NCBI GenBank assembly: GCA_029256565.1
Contig: JAQSXQ010000018.1
Coordinates: 1-11,604, forward strand
Length of the DNA stretch: 11,604 nucleotides
Direction: 5' to 3'
DNA from: Mycobacterium sp.
GTDB lineage: Bacteria; Actinomycetota; Actinomycetes; Mycobacteriales; Mycobacteriaceae
The stretch's first letter is position 1, and each line of letters opens with the position of its first letter. Both the position numbers and the translations under genes were made by a program. Positions 1 through 7,174 of this stretch are shown here, in pieces. Under the pieces are notes generated by a model, which worked only from the letters and a program-made list of their open reading frames with translations, did not search any database and was not told where the DNA came from.

Positions 1-1502
1 TGCACCAGGCTGTACTGCCACCGCTCGGTGAGCCGGAACCCCATGTCGTGCGTGACCGCGAACGTCCGGGTCCCGCCGAACAGCGGCCCTGGCGGAATCG
101 CCACGCCGGCTTCGTTCTTCGGCGCGGCGGGGTCGGCCTGGGTGATCACCCACACGGTGCCGCAGTGCTGAAGCGGTCCCACTGACGCCTCGGGGATCAG
201 GTTGGTGTCGAAGACCCCGCGCAGATCCGTCGCGCGTTGCCACAGGCTGACGTCGACCAGCCCGGCGTAGGCATCGGGGCGCGCGGCGAGCAGCGGCCGC
301 ATCGGCGCGGGGTGGAAGGTGACGGTGTCGTTGACCAAAAGGCAGTCACCGGCGTTGGCCTCCGCACTGATGCGGTCGGCCACCTGGCTGTAGTCCATGT
401 CGTACTTGGCGTACGGGCCGCGCTGCAGTTCGACGTAACCGTGCACGGACACGGCGCCGAACACCGCGACGATGCCGGCCACGAGCCATGCGGAGCGGGC
501 CACGGCGACGACGCACACGCCGAGCAGCAGTGCCATCGCCGGAGCGGTGAAGGACAGATACCGCGGCGTGTACAGCGGCTCCGCAACGGCCGACCACCCG
601 ACGATCGCCACGGTGGGGATGGCCAGCCACGTCAGCGCCAGGACGACCGCCTCGCGGTCACCGCTCTCCAGTCGCCGGGATGTCCATAGCCAGACCGCAA
701 GGGCCGCGACCACCACCAGCGCGGCGAGCGCGGCGAAATAGGGATTGCGATCGAAGTACTGTTGCACCGCAACGTCTTCCAACGTGCTGCGTCCGATCGC
801 CGTGATCCAGCTGATCTGGTGTGCCTGGCCCGCGACCACGGCGACGAACGGCGCTGCGGCCCCGACCACCAGTGCCGACGTGACGCCGAAGGGCACCGCC
901 ACGGATCGCGTCCGCCGGAACGCCAGCACGAACACGGCATGTACCGGGACCAGGAGGACGAGGTAGACGTCGAGCAGGATCGACAGCGCCAGCAGCGCGC
1001 CGTATGCAGCCCACGGCCAGCGGGTACTACGCCGTGCCGCCCACACCAGCGCGACGGCGAGCCACACCGCGAACAGCATCGACAACGCGTAGGGCCGCGC
1101 CTCGATACCGGCCCACGTCGTCCGCGGCAGGATGGCGCAGATGATCCCGGCCGTCAGCCCCACCTGACGCGACGACAGTTGCCTGCCCAGCACCGCCACC
1201 CCCGCGGCGGCGCCGCCGACGGCGAGGCCGCTGGGCACACGCGACCAGAACTCGGTGGCCGGAAACAGCTGAAACCACCCGTGCATCGACAGGTAGTAGA
1301 GGCCATGGACGGCGTCGACGTCGCCGAGCATCTGCCACAGCTGTGCGACCGACCGGCTGTAGGACGCGGAGATCGTCGCCGCCTCGTCGTACCAGAACGA
1401 CGGCCGTCCCGCCCCGATGAGGCTGATGGCGGCACCGAACAGCCCGACGGCCAGCGGGTCCAGCGCTGGACGGGGCCGAAGGCGCGCGCGCGTCTCTACC
1501 AG
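1..1502 (-). CDS. GT-C / GT39-type membrane glycosyltransferase, C-terminus outside window
   Basis: An open frame runs from an in-frame TGA at 1556-1554 to the left edge, about 500 codons, and encodes a very hydrophobic multipass protein. After a first membrane helix (residues ~17-31, counted from a CTG at 1502) comes FWYDEA with an Asp-Glu pair at 39-40. GT-C polyprenyl-phosphate-sugar transferases (GT39/PMT-like) carry their catalytic acidic residues in this first external loop. A conserved-looking DAVHGLYYLSMHGWF follows, then many helices, then a soluble C-terminal part. It would transfer a sugar from a lipid carrier outside the membrane; the acceptor is unknown. No ATG, GTG or TTG lies between the upstream stop and ATG 1331, and a start at 1331 would remove helix 1 and the DE motif. 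I therefore propose CTG 1502, overlapping the GH16 stop (CTGGTAG). The family is firm, the start uncertain. Confidence 0.8.
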   Translation of the reverse strand, partial: MVETRARLRPRPALDPLAVGLFGAAISLIGAGRPSFWYDEAATISASYSRSVAQLWQMLGDVDAVHGLYYLSMHGWFQLFPATEFWSRVPSGLAVGGAAAGVAVLGRQLSSRQVGLTAGIICAILPRTTWAGIEARPYALSMLFAVWLAVALVWAARRSTRWPWAAYGALLALSILLDVYLVLLVPVHAVFVLAFRRTRSVAVPFGVTSALVVGAAAPFVAVVAGQAHQISWITAIGRSTLEDVAVQQYFDRNPYFAALAALVVVAALAVWLWTSRRLESGDREAVVLALTWLAIPTVAIVGWSAVAEPLYTPRYLSFTAPAMALLLGVCVVAVARSAWLVAGIVAVFGAVSVHGYVELQRGPYAKYDMDYSQVADRISAEANAGDCLLVNDTVTFHPAPMRPLLAARPDAYAGLVDVSLWQRATDLRGVFDTNLIPEASVGPLQHCGTVWVITQADPAAPKNEAGVAIPPGPLFGGTRTFAVTHDMGFRLTERWQYSLV

Positions 1503-2350
1503 ACGCGGATCCAGTCGACGAGCATCACCGACGGGTACGGCGCGCGGGCGGGGTCACCGCCACCGGTTCCACCCACCGCCACGTTCAGCACCGCCTGCAT
1601 CCAGTAACCCGGGATGCCGAACGGCCAGCGCAGGTCGCTGGGATTGCCGTGAACCGGGATGGGGTTCGGGGGCACCGTGAAGTACGGCTCTGCCCCGTCG
1701 ACGTAGTCGCGCCAGAAGCTGAAGCCGTCGGTACCCCAATGGACTCGCCAGGTGTGCCAGCCGGGGTCCACCAGCTCGGGAATGGACCGGCCCTCCCACG
1801 TCTTGCCGTTCGACGCGGCGTGCACGGTGGTGCCGGGAGCCCACTTCTCGTTGCCGTAGTACTCGACGATGTCGACCTCACCGTCGGGCAGCGGATCCTG
1901 GTTCACCAACCAGTAGGCGGGCCACAGGCCGGGGAACATGTCGAAGCGCAGGCGTGCTTCCCACGTGGTGTTGATCTGGCCGCGGAACTGGCTGAGCACC
2001 TTGCCGCTGAAGTACTGATCGCCTTCCTTCGTCGCGCACAGCACGAGGTTGGAATTGCCGTCGATGAACACGTTGCGGCGGTCGTCGCGGTAGTGGCCTG
2101 CCAGCGGCGGATTCACCGCGTCGTCCCAGTTCTGCACCAGCCACTTGGATGGATCGGGGCCTGAACCGGCGGGCCCGTCGAACTCGTCCTGGAAGAGGTA
2201 GGACACCCCGGCGGCGGCGTCCGGCGGCGGCTCCATGGGAGGGGCCGGCCGCAGCGGCGATGCGCCCGCCAGCGGTACCGGGAGCGCGGCGCCCAGCGCG
2301 GCGGCTCCGGTCATCATCATCATCAGGCTGCGGCGGTCCATTTGTGGCAC
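1496..2350 (-). CDS. Secreted GH16 glucanase-like hydrolase (Rv0315-like)
   Basis: A 284-residue glycoside hydrolase family 16 protein. The catalytic signature is GEVDIVE, with E158 (nucleophile), D160 and E163 (acid/base) all present, so it should be active on beta-1,3 or mixed beta-glucans. An aromatic-rich jelly roll follows, ending GDPARAPYPSVMLVDWIRVW. From memory it resembles M. tuberculosis Rv0315 along its length, including the MPxMDRR start, the Met run and the C-terminus. The N-terminus (MDRRSLMMMM, a hydrophobic stretch, then AGA near 28-30) is a Tat-like signal peptide, so the enzyme is exported. I chose GTG 2350, immediately after an in-frame TGA, because it keeps MPxM; ATG 2341 is the alternative. 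Neither has a clear ribosome site. The stop overlaps the proposed start of the downstream glycosyltransferase, suggesting coupled synthesis. Whether its substrate is a mycobacterial glycan or foreign glucan is unknown. Confidence 0.92.
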   Translation of the reverse strand: MPQMDRRSLMMMMTGAAALGAALPVPLAGASPLRPAPPMEPPPDAAAGVSYLFQDEFDGPAGSGPDPSKWLVQNWDDAVNPPLAGHYRDDRRNVFIDGNSNLVLCATKEGDQYFSGKVLSQFRGQINTTWEARLRFDMFPGLWPAYWLVNQDPLPDGEVDIVEYYGNEKWAPGTTVHAASNGKTWEGRSIPELVDPGWHTWRVHWGTDGFSFWRDYVDGAEPYFTVPPNPIPVHGNPSDLRWPFGIPGYWMQAVLNVAVGGTGGGDPARAPYPSVMLVDWIRVW

Positions 2351-2762
2351 TCAAGCACCATAAGGGGTGTGGCAAATGATCAGTAGGGCTTTCGTCGCTC
2401 CACGTACTCCGCGTGTTCGCTGAATGTCCTCGGTCGCGGCCGACCGTGACCCGCTGCGCAGCGCTGTCCTTCGGCGATGCTCGAGGCAAATGCGCAGGAC
2501 ATGCGCCTGTCGGGAGTGCCGGTGGTCCGATAGTTCGAGACGGCGGCCACGACTTGGACTTCGGTTTGGCGATTCGGCGTCGGCAAACCCTTGACCGCTA
2601 CCGGCCATTCCACGCGGTGGGTCGGCCGGCACAGCCTCCGAGAGGGGACCGGGCCGACGTGATTCTGCGGTGCGCCATCGGCCGCGTTAGCATGCGTGCA
2701 GTGTGGCGAGCGAGTGATTCGTCGCAAAGTCGTTGCTAGCTAACGTCATCGGGGGTAATCGA
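2351..2762. other. Divergent intergenic region, no supported gene
   Basis: This 412-bp gap separates the minus-strand GH16 gene from the plus-strand DUF732 gene and should hold both promoters. Frames on both strands here are Arg/Ser/Pro-rich with no domain pattern or ribosome site, so I call no gene. A 6-bp stem with a 4-base loop (2431-2446, CGGTCG/CGACCG) and a 12-bp palindrome (2452-2463) are visible. Neither has a T tract, and in such GC-rich DNA they may be chance. A mycobacterial-style -10 element (TAACGT, 2741-2746) lies ahead of the DUF732 gene, without a recognisable -35. Confidence 0.6.
2751..2755 (+). promoter_or_regulatory. Ribosome binding site deciding the DUF732 start
   Basis: GGGGG lies 7 nt before ATG 2763. 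An in-frame TTG at 2733 would add ten residues but lies upstream of this site and would disturb the signal peptide. Confidence 0.6.
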
Positions 2763-3110
2763 ATGTTCGATCGTCAGCGCAGGCGCCGCGGCGGCGCGGT
2801 AGCCAGCCACCCGTCCGTGGTGGCTGGAACGGCATGCGTCGTCGGTGCGTTCGCGGCAGGCCAGATCGGCCTCCTCGCGCTGGCCGCCCCGGCTTCTGCA
2901 GACACGCAAGACTTCCTGCACGGCCTCCAGGAACGCTTCAGCTTCATGACCGCAGACGAATTGCTGGCAGCCGGACATCGGGCGTGCGCGATCATCGACG
3001 CAGGCAACCCCGCGGCTACGGCGAGTGGAATGCTGGATCGCGAGTACGGGATCGGCGAGACCGTGGCGATCGAGATCGTCAGCAACGCGACCAAGTACCT
3101 CGGCTGCTGA
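2763..3110 (+). CDS. Secreted DUF732-family small protein
   Basis: A 115-residue protein starting MFDRQRRRR. A basic N-terminus and hydrophobic segment (~22-43) end in LALAAPASA, a typical Sec signal peptidase site, leaving a mature domain of about 68 residues. That domain fits the mycobacterial DUF732 family: it starts DTQDFLHGL, has a mid-domain Cys in GHRACAII followed by a D-G-N turn, and ends with a second Cys as the last residue. In this family the two cysteines probably form a disulfide. The function of DUF732 proteins is not established; several are secreted or surface-associated, and this one has no lipobox Cys. The gene is monocistronic and its stop faces the end of the FAD monooxygenase gene, 9 bp away. 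Confidence 0.85.
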   Translation: MFDRQRRRRGGAVASHPSVVAGTACVVGAFAAGQIGLLALAAPASADTQDFLHGLQERFSFMTADELLAAGHRACAIIDAGNPAATASGMLDREYGIGETVAIEIVSNATKYLGC

Positions 3111-3119
3111 CGTAGTCGG

Positions 3120-4433
3120 CTACCGCCAGCTGGCGGCGGCCATGCCAGGTGGAGGCGTTCGTCCCGACCTGGCCTGCTCGACGACCTGCGCGACCGACCG
3201 CGCCATTTCCTCGACGATCGACTTCGCTTGCCGTGGTTCCCTACGCAAGGCGCCGGCTGCGCCGCGAAGCGCGCGCCCGGGCGTGAACAGCTGCGACGGG
3301 CGACGGTCGCGATTCAGCACCCGGAACAGCATGCGGCTGGCCTCCTCGTCGGCGGCAATGCTGCGAAAGATGCTCCTCTGCAGCGGCGACTGGGCTCCGG
3401 GTGATCCCATGAGTATTGCGAACCAGTACATCTCGTAGGCGTCGCGGTCGCGCCATCGCCACCAGCGTTGCGTGGCTGCGTCCACACCGTCGGTTCGCAG
3501 TCCCTCCACGATCTCCTCCGCGAGGCGTTCAGCCTGCCGGAAGGCATCGCCGATGCCCTGGCCCGGGTGGGGATCCTTGAAGTGGCCTGCGTCGCCGACG
3601 AGTACCCATCCCGGGCCGGCAGACTGACGAAAGTAGTTGTGCCAGTTCGTCACCATGCGTATGGGGCCGACCCGTCGCGCGCCGGCCAGTGCGTCGGCCA
3701 ATTCGGGGAATCGACGGATGGCCGTGGTGAAGTAGCCATCGCGGTCGGCGTCGAACTGGGCCTGGTTCGCGAAACCCGTTGTCACCGCGGCCATGTAGAG
3801 GCCGCCATCGGTTTGACCGGCGAGGTACGCAGTCTCCCCGATGCGGCCGAGTAACGCATGCCCGGCCTGGCCGGATACGCCTTCGAAGTAGGCCCACGTC
3901 GGCAGCCTGCCTGGCGGCACCACGTGATACTTCTGGGCCTCGACCAACGACGCGACGGTGGAATGGCGCCCGTCGGCACCGACCACCAAGGACGCGTGAA
4001 CGGGTCCGGTCGCGGTCTGTACTCCGGTGACGCGCCCGTCGTCCACGACCAGGCCCGTGACCGCCGATCCGGTACGGACGTCGACCCCTGCCGCGCCGGC
4101 TGCCGCCACGAGGAGCGCGTCCAACGTCACCCGTCGGATGGACAGTGACGGTCGGACGGATACGTCGTCGACGTGGGCTTCGATGCGCACGTCGTCACTG
4201 ACGAGGGTGATCCGGCTGAGTTCCGCGCCACCGGCGGCCAGCGCGGCGTCGAGCAGACCCATGCGGTCGAGAAGCTGCGCTCCAGACGGCTGGATGATGT
4301 GCGTCGACGGAGTCTCGGACGGGAAACTCGCGCGGTCGAGCATGCAGACGCTCAGTCCGCGGCGCGCGAGCAACATCGCCAGCGGCGACCCGGCGCACCG
4401 TGCGCCCACGACGACGACGTCGAACCGGTTCAT
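3120..4433 (-). CDS. FAD-dependent monooxygenase / oxidoreductase
   Basis: A 437-residue class A flavoprotein of the FAD_binding_3/PHBH type. The N-terminal Rossmann motif is DVVVVGARCAGSPLAMLLARRG (residues 5-26). It is a GxGxxG variant with Arg at the second glycine, which as far as I recall is common in this actinobacterial subfamily. The DG motif is VGADGRHS (151-158) and the GD motif is VGDAGHFKDPHPGQGIGDAF (279-298); together they bind FAD and NAD(P)H. FAD-dependent hydroxylation of an aromatic, polyketide or other hydrophobic substrate is likely; the substrate cannot be read from sequence. I chose ATG 4433 because it begins right at the Rossmann strand and has a GGGGGA ribosome site 3 nt upstream. 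An upstream start at 4511 would add 26 residues without family character. It is cytosolic, transcribed alone after a 295-bp gap, with a palindrome in its upstream region. Confidence 0.9.
   Translation of the reverse strand: MNRFDVVVVGARCAGSPLAMLLARRGLSVCMLDRASFPSETPSTHIIQPSGAQLLDRMGLLDAALAAGGAELSRITLVSDDVRIEAHVDDVSVRPSLSIRRVTLDALLVAAAGAAGVDVRTGSAVTGLVVDDGRVTGVQTATGPVHASLVVGADGRHSTVASLVEAQKYHVVPPGRLPTWAYFEGVSGQAGHALLGRIGETAYLAGQTDGGLYMAAVTTGFANQAQFDADRDGYFTTAIRRFPELADALAGARRVGPIRMVTNWHNYFRQSAGPGWVLVGDAGHFKDPHPGQGIGDAFRQAERLAEEIVEGLRTDGVDAATQRWWRWRDRDAYEMYWFAILMGSPGAQSPLQRSIFRSIAADEEASRMLFRVLNRDRRPSQLFTPGRALRGAAGALRREPRQAKSIVEEMARSVAQVVEQARSGRTPPPGMAAASWR
3123..3136. repeat. 14-bp palindrome at the monooxygenase 3' end
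   Basis: CCGCCAGCTGGCGG is a perfect palindrome inside the last codons of the monooxygenase gene, just before its stop, where the gene converges with the DUF732 gene. It could fold as a 5-bp stem with a 4-base loop on either strand and help end transcription both ways, but no T tract follows. Confidence 0.3.
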
Positions 4434-4498
4434 GTTTCCCCCAGGGGATGTAGGAGCACGGGACCCAACCGCGTGGACCCCAGCGAACTCTGCGCCCG

Positions 4499-4517
4499 AT
4501 CGGCCCGGCAAGCCGAT
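4499..4517. repeat. Inverted repeat upstream of the monooxygenase
   Basis: ATCGGC and GCCGAT are separated by 7 bp, 66-84 bp before the monooxygenase start. It is either a short leader hairpin or chance. Confidence 0.3.
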
Positions 4518-4587
4518 GACCCAGATCGAGACCTACCCGTGACGTCGATTCGGGCGACACGTTTGACTGCGAAAACAAGCTGGTGTG

Positions 4588-4604
4588 ACGCCGGTCACCG
4601 GCGT
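4588..4604. promoter_or_regulatory. 17-bp perfect palindrome, candidate operator
   Basis: ACGCCGGT-C-ACCGGCGT is a perfect 8-1-8 dyad in the non-coding stretch between the LysE gene end (4729) and the monooxygenase start (4433). It lies about 155 bp upstream of the monooxygenase and is not followed by a T tract on either strand. An operator is more likely than a terminator, but the binding protein is unknown and no regulator gene lies next to it. Confidence 0.45.
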
Positions 4605-4728
4605 ACGCTCGCTGCTACGACGGGTTCGGGAGTGACGATTCCAAAGAACCGGCAGGGGCTGAAAGTCGGTCGCGCGACACTGAAAAGACGCGCCCCTTGT
4701 CCTCCCGAACCCGCCCAAAAACCCTAAG

Positions 4729-5340
4729 TCAGCGTGACTGCACGGCGAGCCGTCCAGCGAGGACGAGGTAGGTCGCGCCGAAGCTGCGGCGGACCCAGGA
4801 AACCACTCGAGGCCGTGAGATGACCTGTCGCCGCAGCGCCGCGGCGAACACGCCGTAGACGCTGAAGACCACCAGCGTCACGGCCATGAAGATCGCGCTG
4901 AGCCAGATCATCGACGCCACGGCATCAGCGCTACCCGGCGCGACGAACTGTGGCAGGAACGCGAAGAAGAAGATCGTCAGCTTCGGGTTCAACGTGTTCA
5001 CCAGAACGCCGGAGCCGATGACGCGCAACGTCGATGTCTGTGTGGTGCCCGTCTGCACGTCGAACATCGACTGGTCCCGGAAGGTCTTCCACGCCAGGTA
5101 GAGCAGGTAGACGACGCCGAACCACTTGACGATGGAGAACGCCAGCGCGCTGGCGTGCATGATGGCCGCCAAACCGGTCACCGCGGCGATGACGTGCGGC
5201 ACGATGCCCAGCGTGCACGCGAACGCTGCCACCAGGCTCGCCCGCCAGCCCCGAGCTATCCCGGCCGCAATGGTGAAGAGGGCCCCGGCCCCCGGTGACG
5301 CCACCACGATCAGCGTCGTCAGCATGAACTCCGGCGTCAT
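4729..5340 (-). CDS. LysE/RhtB family amino-acid exporter
   Basis: A 203-residue integral membrane protein of the LysE translocator family, which exports amino acids or related small metabolites by proton coupling. Visible hallmarks are the N-terminal SPGAGALFTIAAGIARGWRA (15-34; family pattern PGP...G...G.R.G), helix 2 with a conserved glycine and Pro48, the LYLAWKTFR loop (80-88), and NTLNPKLTIFFFAFLPQFV (115-133), the family's central NPK motif. About six hydrophobic segments fit the usual topology and the length is typical. The first motif has SPGAG where many members have TPGPN, so substrate specificity may differ. A GAGGGG ribosome site precedes ATG 5340 by about 6 nt. It follows the alcohol dehydrogenase gene on the same strand after 76 bp, so read-through from that TetR-controlled promoter is possible. 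The substrate is unknown. Confidence 0.9.
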   Translation of the reverse strand: MTPEFMLTTLIVVASPGAGALFTIAAGIARGWRASLVAAFACTLGIVPHVIAAVTGLAAIMHASALAFSIVKWFGVVYLLYLAWKTFRDQSMFDVQTGTTQTSTLRVIGSGVLVNTLNPKLTIFFFAFLPQFVAPGSADAVASMIWLSAIFMAVTLVVFSVYGVFAAALRRQVISRPRVVSWVRRSFGATYLVLAGRLAVQSR

Positions 5341-5397
5341 CGTCGACCCCTCTCAGCCGTGCCCGTCCCCGGGTCCGCCACCCAACTCGCAGCGTAA

Positions 5398-5412
5398 CGC
5401 CGTCGGGCGGCG
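5398..5412 (-). terminator. Weak hairpin after the alcohol dehydrogenase gene
   Basis: CGCCG-5 nt-CGGCG forms a short GC stem 5 to 19 bp downstream of the dehydrogenase stop. No T tract follows, so at most it is an attenuating stem between this gene and the LysE-family gene. Confidence 0.25.
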
Positions 5413-5416
5413 AGTA

Positions 5417-6433
5417 TCAGAACGCGACGACGGCGCGGTAGCGAGCCGCTCCGGCGCGCACTCTGGCGACGGCCTGGTTCACGTCGTCGACGCCGTAGGT
5501 CTCCACCGTCGGTCGTACGCCGGTTCGCGCGGCGAAGTCGAGCATCTGAACGGTCTCCTGACGTGACGCAGGCACGCCCCCGGCGACCTTCTTCTCGGAC
5601 GCGAGTAGCTCGAACTGGCCCAGCACGAGTGCGTGGTCGGGCACGCCGACGACGCTCAACGTGCCCTGCGGCTTCAACGCCGCCAGGTAGTCGTTCCAGG
5701 GCAAATCCGCTGAGACCGTCGAGAGGATGAAGTCGAACGTGCCCACTGCGGCGGCCAGGTCGTCGGAGTCGCGAGTCGCGATGAAGTGGTCGGCGCCGAG
5801 TTCACGCGCTTCGTCCCGTTTCCCGGGCGAGGTGGAGATCGCGGTGACCTCGCATCCCCAGGCGTCGGCGAATTGAATTGCGAGATGGCCCAATCCGCCG
5901 ATGCCCACGATGCCGACGTGGTCGATCGGCTGCACGCCGTGCCGCAAGAACGGGGCGAAGACCGTCACCCCGGCGCACAGCATCGGCCCGGCGTGCGCAG
6001 ACTCGATGGCGTCGGGGATGGGGTAGGCGAACCGCCAGTCGCTGGCGCGCACCGAGGACGCGAACCCGCCGCGATCGCCGCGCAGGATCGTGTCGTCGCG
6101 CTTGGGGCAGAGCTGTTGACGCCCCGTCAGGCAGAACTCGCAGTCCGCGCAACTGCCCGCAATGGCACCCACCCCGACCCGCTGACCGACGCTCATCAGC
6201 TCCGGGTCGACGGCGGATCCGATCGCGGAGACCACGCCTACGGCCTCGTGGCCTGCGACGACCGGGAACCGAGAGTAGCCCCACTCGTCGTCGATCATGC
6301 CGACGTCGCTGTGGCAGATCCCGCAGTGGGTGACGTCCACGTCGACGGCAAACGGTCCCAGCTCGCCTGCGTCGTACTCGTACGGAGTCAGTTCGGCCCC
6401 GGCCGTTGCGGCAGCGAATGCGTTGACCCTCAT
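5417..6433 (-). CDS. Zinc-dependent NAD(P) alcohol dehydrogenase (cinnamyl-alcohol DH type)
   Basis: A 338-residue medium-chain dehydrogenase interconverting an alcohol and an aldehyde with NAD(P). The catalytic zinc ligands are visible: C37 in HCGICHSD, H62-E63 in AGHEAVG, and C153. The structural zinc lobe has four cysteines at 95, 98, 101 and 109 (CADCEFCLTGRQQLC). The Rossmann nucleotide motif is GIGGLG (177-182). GICHSDVGMIDDEWG and the GHLAIQFA context place it with the YahK/CAD subgroup, which reduces many aldehydes, usually with NADPH. I chose ATG 6433 because GGAGG lies 8 nt upstream; a start at 6472 would place that site inside the gene. It is divergent from a TetR gene, with paired operator-like repeats between them, and 76 bp ahead of the LysE-type exporter. 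The role is probably aldehyde detoxification or catabolism; the inducer is unknown. Confidence 0.93.
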   Translation of the reverse strand: MRVNAFAAATAGAELTPYEYDAGELGPFAVDVDVTHCGICHSDVGMIDDEWGYSRFPVVAGHEAVGVVSAIGSAVDPELMSVGQRVGVGAIAGSCADCEFCLTGRQQLCPKRDDTILRGDRGGFASSVRASDWRFAYPIPDAIESAHAGPMLCAGVTVFAPFLRHGVQPIDHVGIVGIGGLGHLAIQFADAWGCEVTAISTSPGKRDEARELGADHFIATRDSDDLAAAVGTFDFILSTVSADLPWNDYLAALKPQGTLSVVGVPDHALVLGQFELLASEKKVAGGVPASRQETVQMLDFAARTGVRPTVETYGVDDVNQAVARVRAGAARYRAVVAF

Positions 6434-6441
6434 GGGGTTTG

Positions 6442-6446
6442 CCTCC
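6442..6446 (-). promoter_or_regulatory. Ribosome binding site deciding the dehydrogenase start
   Basis: GGAGG (CCTCC on the plus strand) sits 8 nt before ATG 6433 and overlaps the upstream in-frame ATGs, which rules those out as main starts. Confidence 0.75.
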
Positions 6447-6454
6447 ATCATTGA

Positions 6455-6474
6455 TAATGTCCGTATGGTCATTA
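6455..6474. promoter_or_regulatory. TetR operator candidate, copy 1
   Basis: TAATGTCCGTATGGTCATTA is an inverted repeat TAATG-N10-CATTA; the halves agree at 8 of 10 positions. It lies 22 bp upstream of the alcohol dehydrogenase start, where a repressor would block its transcription. A TAnnnT element (TACGCT, minus strand, 6479-6474) abuts it. Confidence 0.7.
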
Positions 6475-6494
6475 GCGTAGACGGGCCGAGGCGC

Positions 6495-6514
6495 TAATGT
6501 CCAGCGGTACATTA
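6495..6514. promoter_or_regulatory. TetR operator candidate, copy 2
   Basis: TAATGTCCAGCGGTACATTA repeats the copy 1 pattern, with an outer perfect repeat CTAATGT/ACATTAG. Its centre is exactly 40 bp from that of copy 1. It ends 5 bp before the tetR start codon and covers the likely tetR -10 element, so autorepression is expected. Confidence 0.7.
6508..6513 (+). promoter_or_regulatory. -10 element for a leaderless tetR transcript
   Basis: TACATT fits the mycobacterial TAnnnT -10 pattern and ends 6 nt before ATG 6520. The transcript would start at or next to the start codon, which fits the absence of a ribosome site. No convincing -35 is seen. Confidence 0.45.
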
Positions 6515-6519
6515 GGCCG

Positions 6520-7134
6520 ATGCCATCGAACGAGACTCAGGCGCCCGTTGACGGCGGACCCGTCAAGCGCAAGCGCGTTCGGGATCCGGAGGCACACCGC
6601 GCCGCGATCCTCGCGGCGGCGCGATCGGTGTTCGGCGAACACGGCTACGCGAATGGCACCATCCGCGAGATCGCGCGACGCGCGGGCGTGACGCACGGCC
6701 TGGTGGTCAGGCACTTCGAAACCAAGGAGAAGCTCTTCGTGGCGTCGCTGCTGACCCGCCGGACCGAGGAGCCCTACACCGGAGCCGTCGCCGAGCTACC
6801 CGAGTTGATCGCTCGACGCTACGTGGAGAGGATCGAGGCCGACGGCCCGAACGACCCATTCATCGCGCTCATCCGCAGTGCTGGTGACACCGGGGTGGCG
6901 AAGGAACTGCTGCGCGCCATGCGAAGCGAACCGGCTGAAGCGTTCCTCGGCGTGCTGGACGTACCGGATCTAGATCGGCGGGCCGACTTACTCGGCGCGT
7001 TGCTGATCGGGGTGACCTTTAGCCGGTACATCCTGGCCGATGGCGAACTGGCGACGATGTCGTCGGAGAACCTCATCACGTACCTCGAAACCGCGATCCG
7101 CGGGATTCTTTTGGGGACGGTCGCGGATGCCTGA
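6520..7134 (+). CDS. TetR/AcrR-family transcriptional regulator
   Basis: A 204-residue repressor-type regulator. The N-terminal DNA-binding domain spans about residues 24-72: AHRAAILAAARSVFGEHGYAN, then the helix-turn-helix TIREIARRAGVTHGLVVRHFETKEKLF with its typical Y/H-F-x-x-K-E-x-L-F end. The preceding 20 residues are basic and probably flexible (KRKRVRD). The C-terminal ligand-binding half is variable, as usual, and gives no inducer. It is divergent from the zinc alcohol dehydrogenase with 86 bp between the start codons. The two 20-bp inverted repeats there are its likely operators, so it probably represses itself and the dehydrogenase until a substrate-like ligand binds. The next gene downstream has its own promoter. 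Confidence 0.92.
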   Translation: MPSNETQAPVDGGPVKRKRVRDPEAHRAAILAAARSVFGEHGYANGTIREIARRAGVTHGLVVRHFETKEKLFVASLLTRRTEEPYTGAVAELPELIARRYVERIEADGPNDPFIALIRSAGDTGVAKELLRAMRSEPAEAFLGVLDVPDLDRRADLLGALLIGVTFSRYILADGELATMSSENLITYLETAIRGILLGTVADA

Positions 7135-7174
7135 GGGCCACACGCCGTTGTCCTGAATTTCGTAGAACACCTTC

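Noticed and set aside
1481..1492. GCGCGCGCG run as the site of a sequencing indel explaining the missing start codon
   Set aside because: Neither of the other two frames upstream of the run contains a usable start after its last stop, so an indel there would not solve the problem.
762..1607. A 281-codon plus-strand frame
   Set aside because: It is antisense to the glycosyltransferase and the GH16 end, rich in Arg, Gln, His and Pro, with no family signal.
2431..2463. Hairpin and adjacent 12-bp palindrome in the GH16/DUF732 gap
   Set aside because: They have no T tract, no clear placement relative to a promoter and no matching second copy; likely in GC-rich DNA by chance.
2380..2739. Opposing frames of about 110 codons in the intergenic region
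   Set aside because: Both have random-looking composition, no ribosome site, signal peptide or motif, so I keep the region as non-coding.
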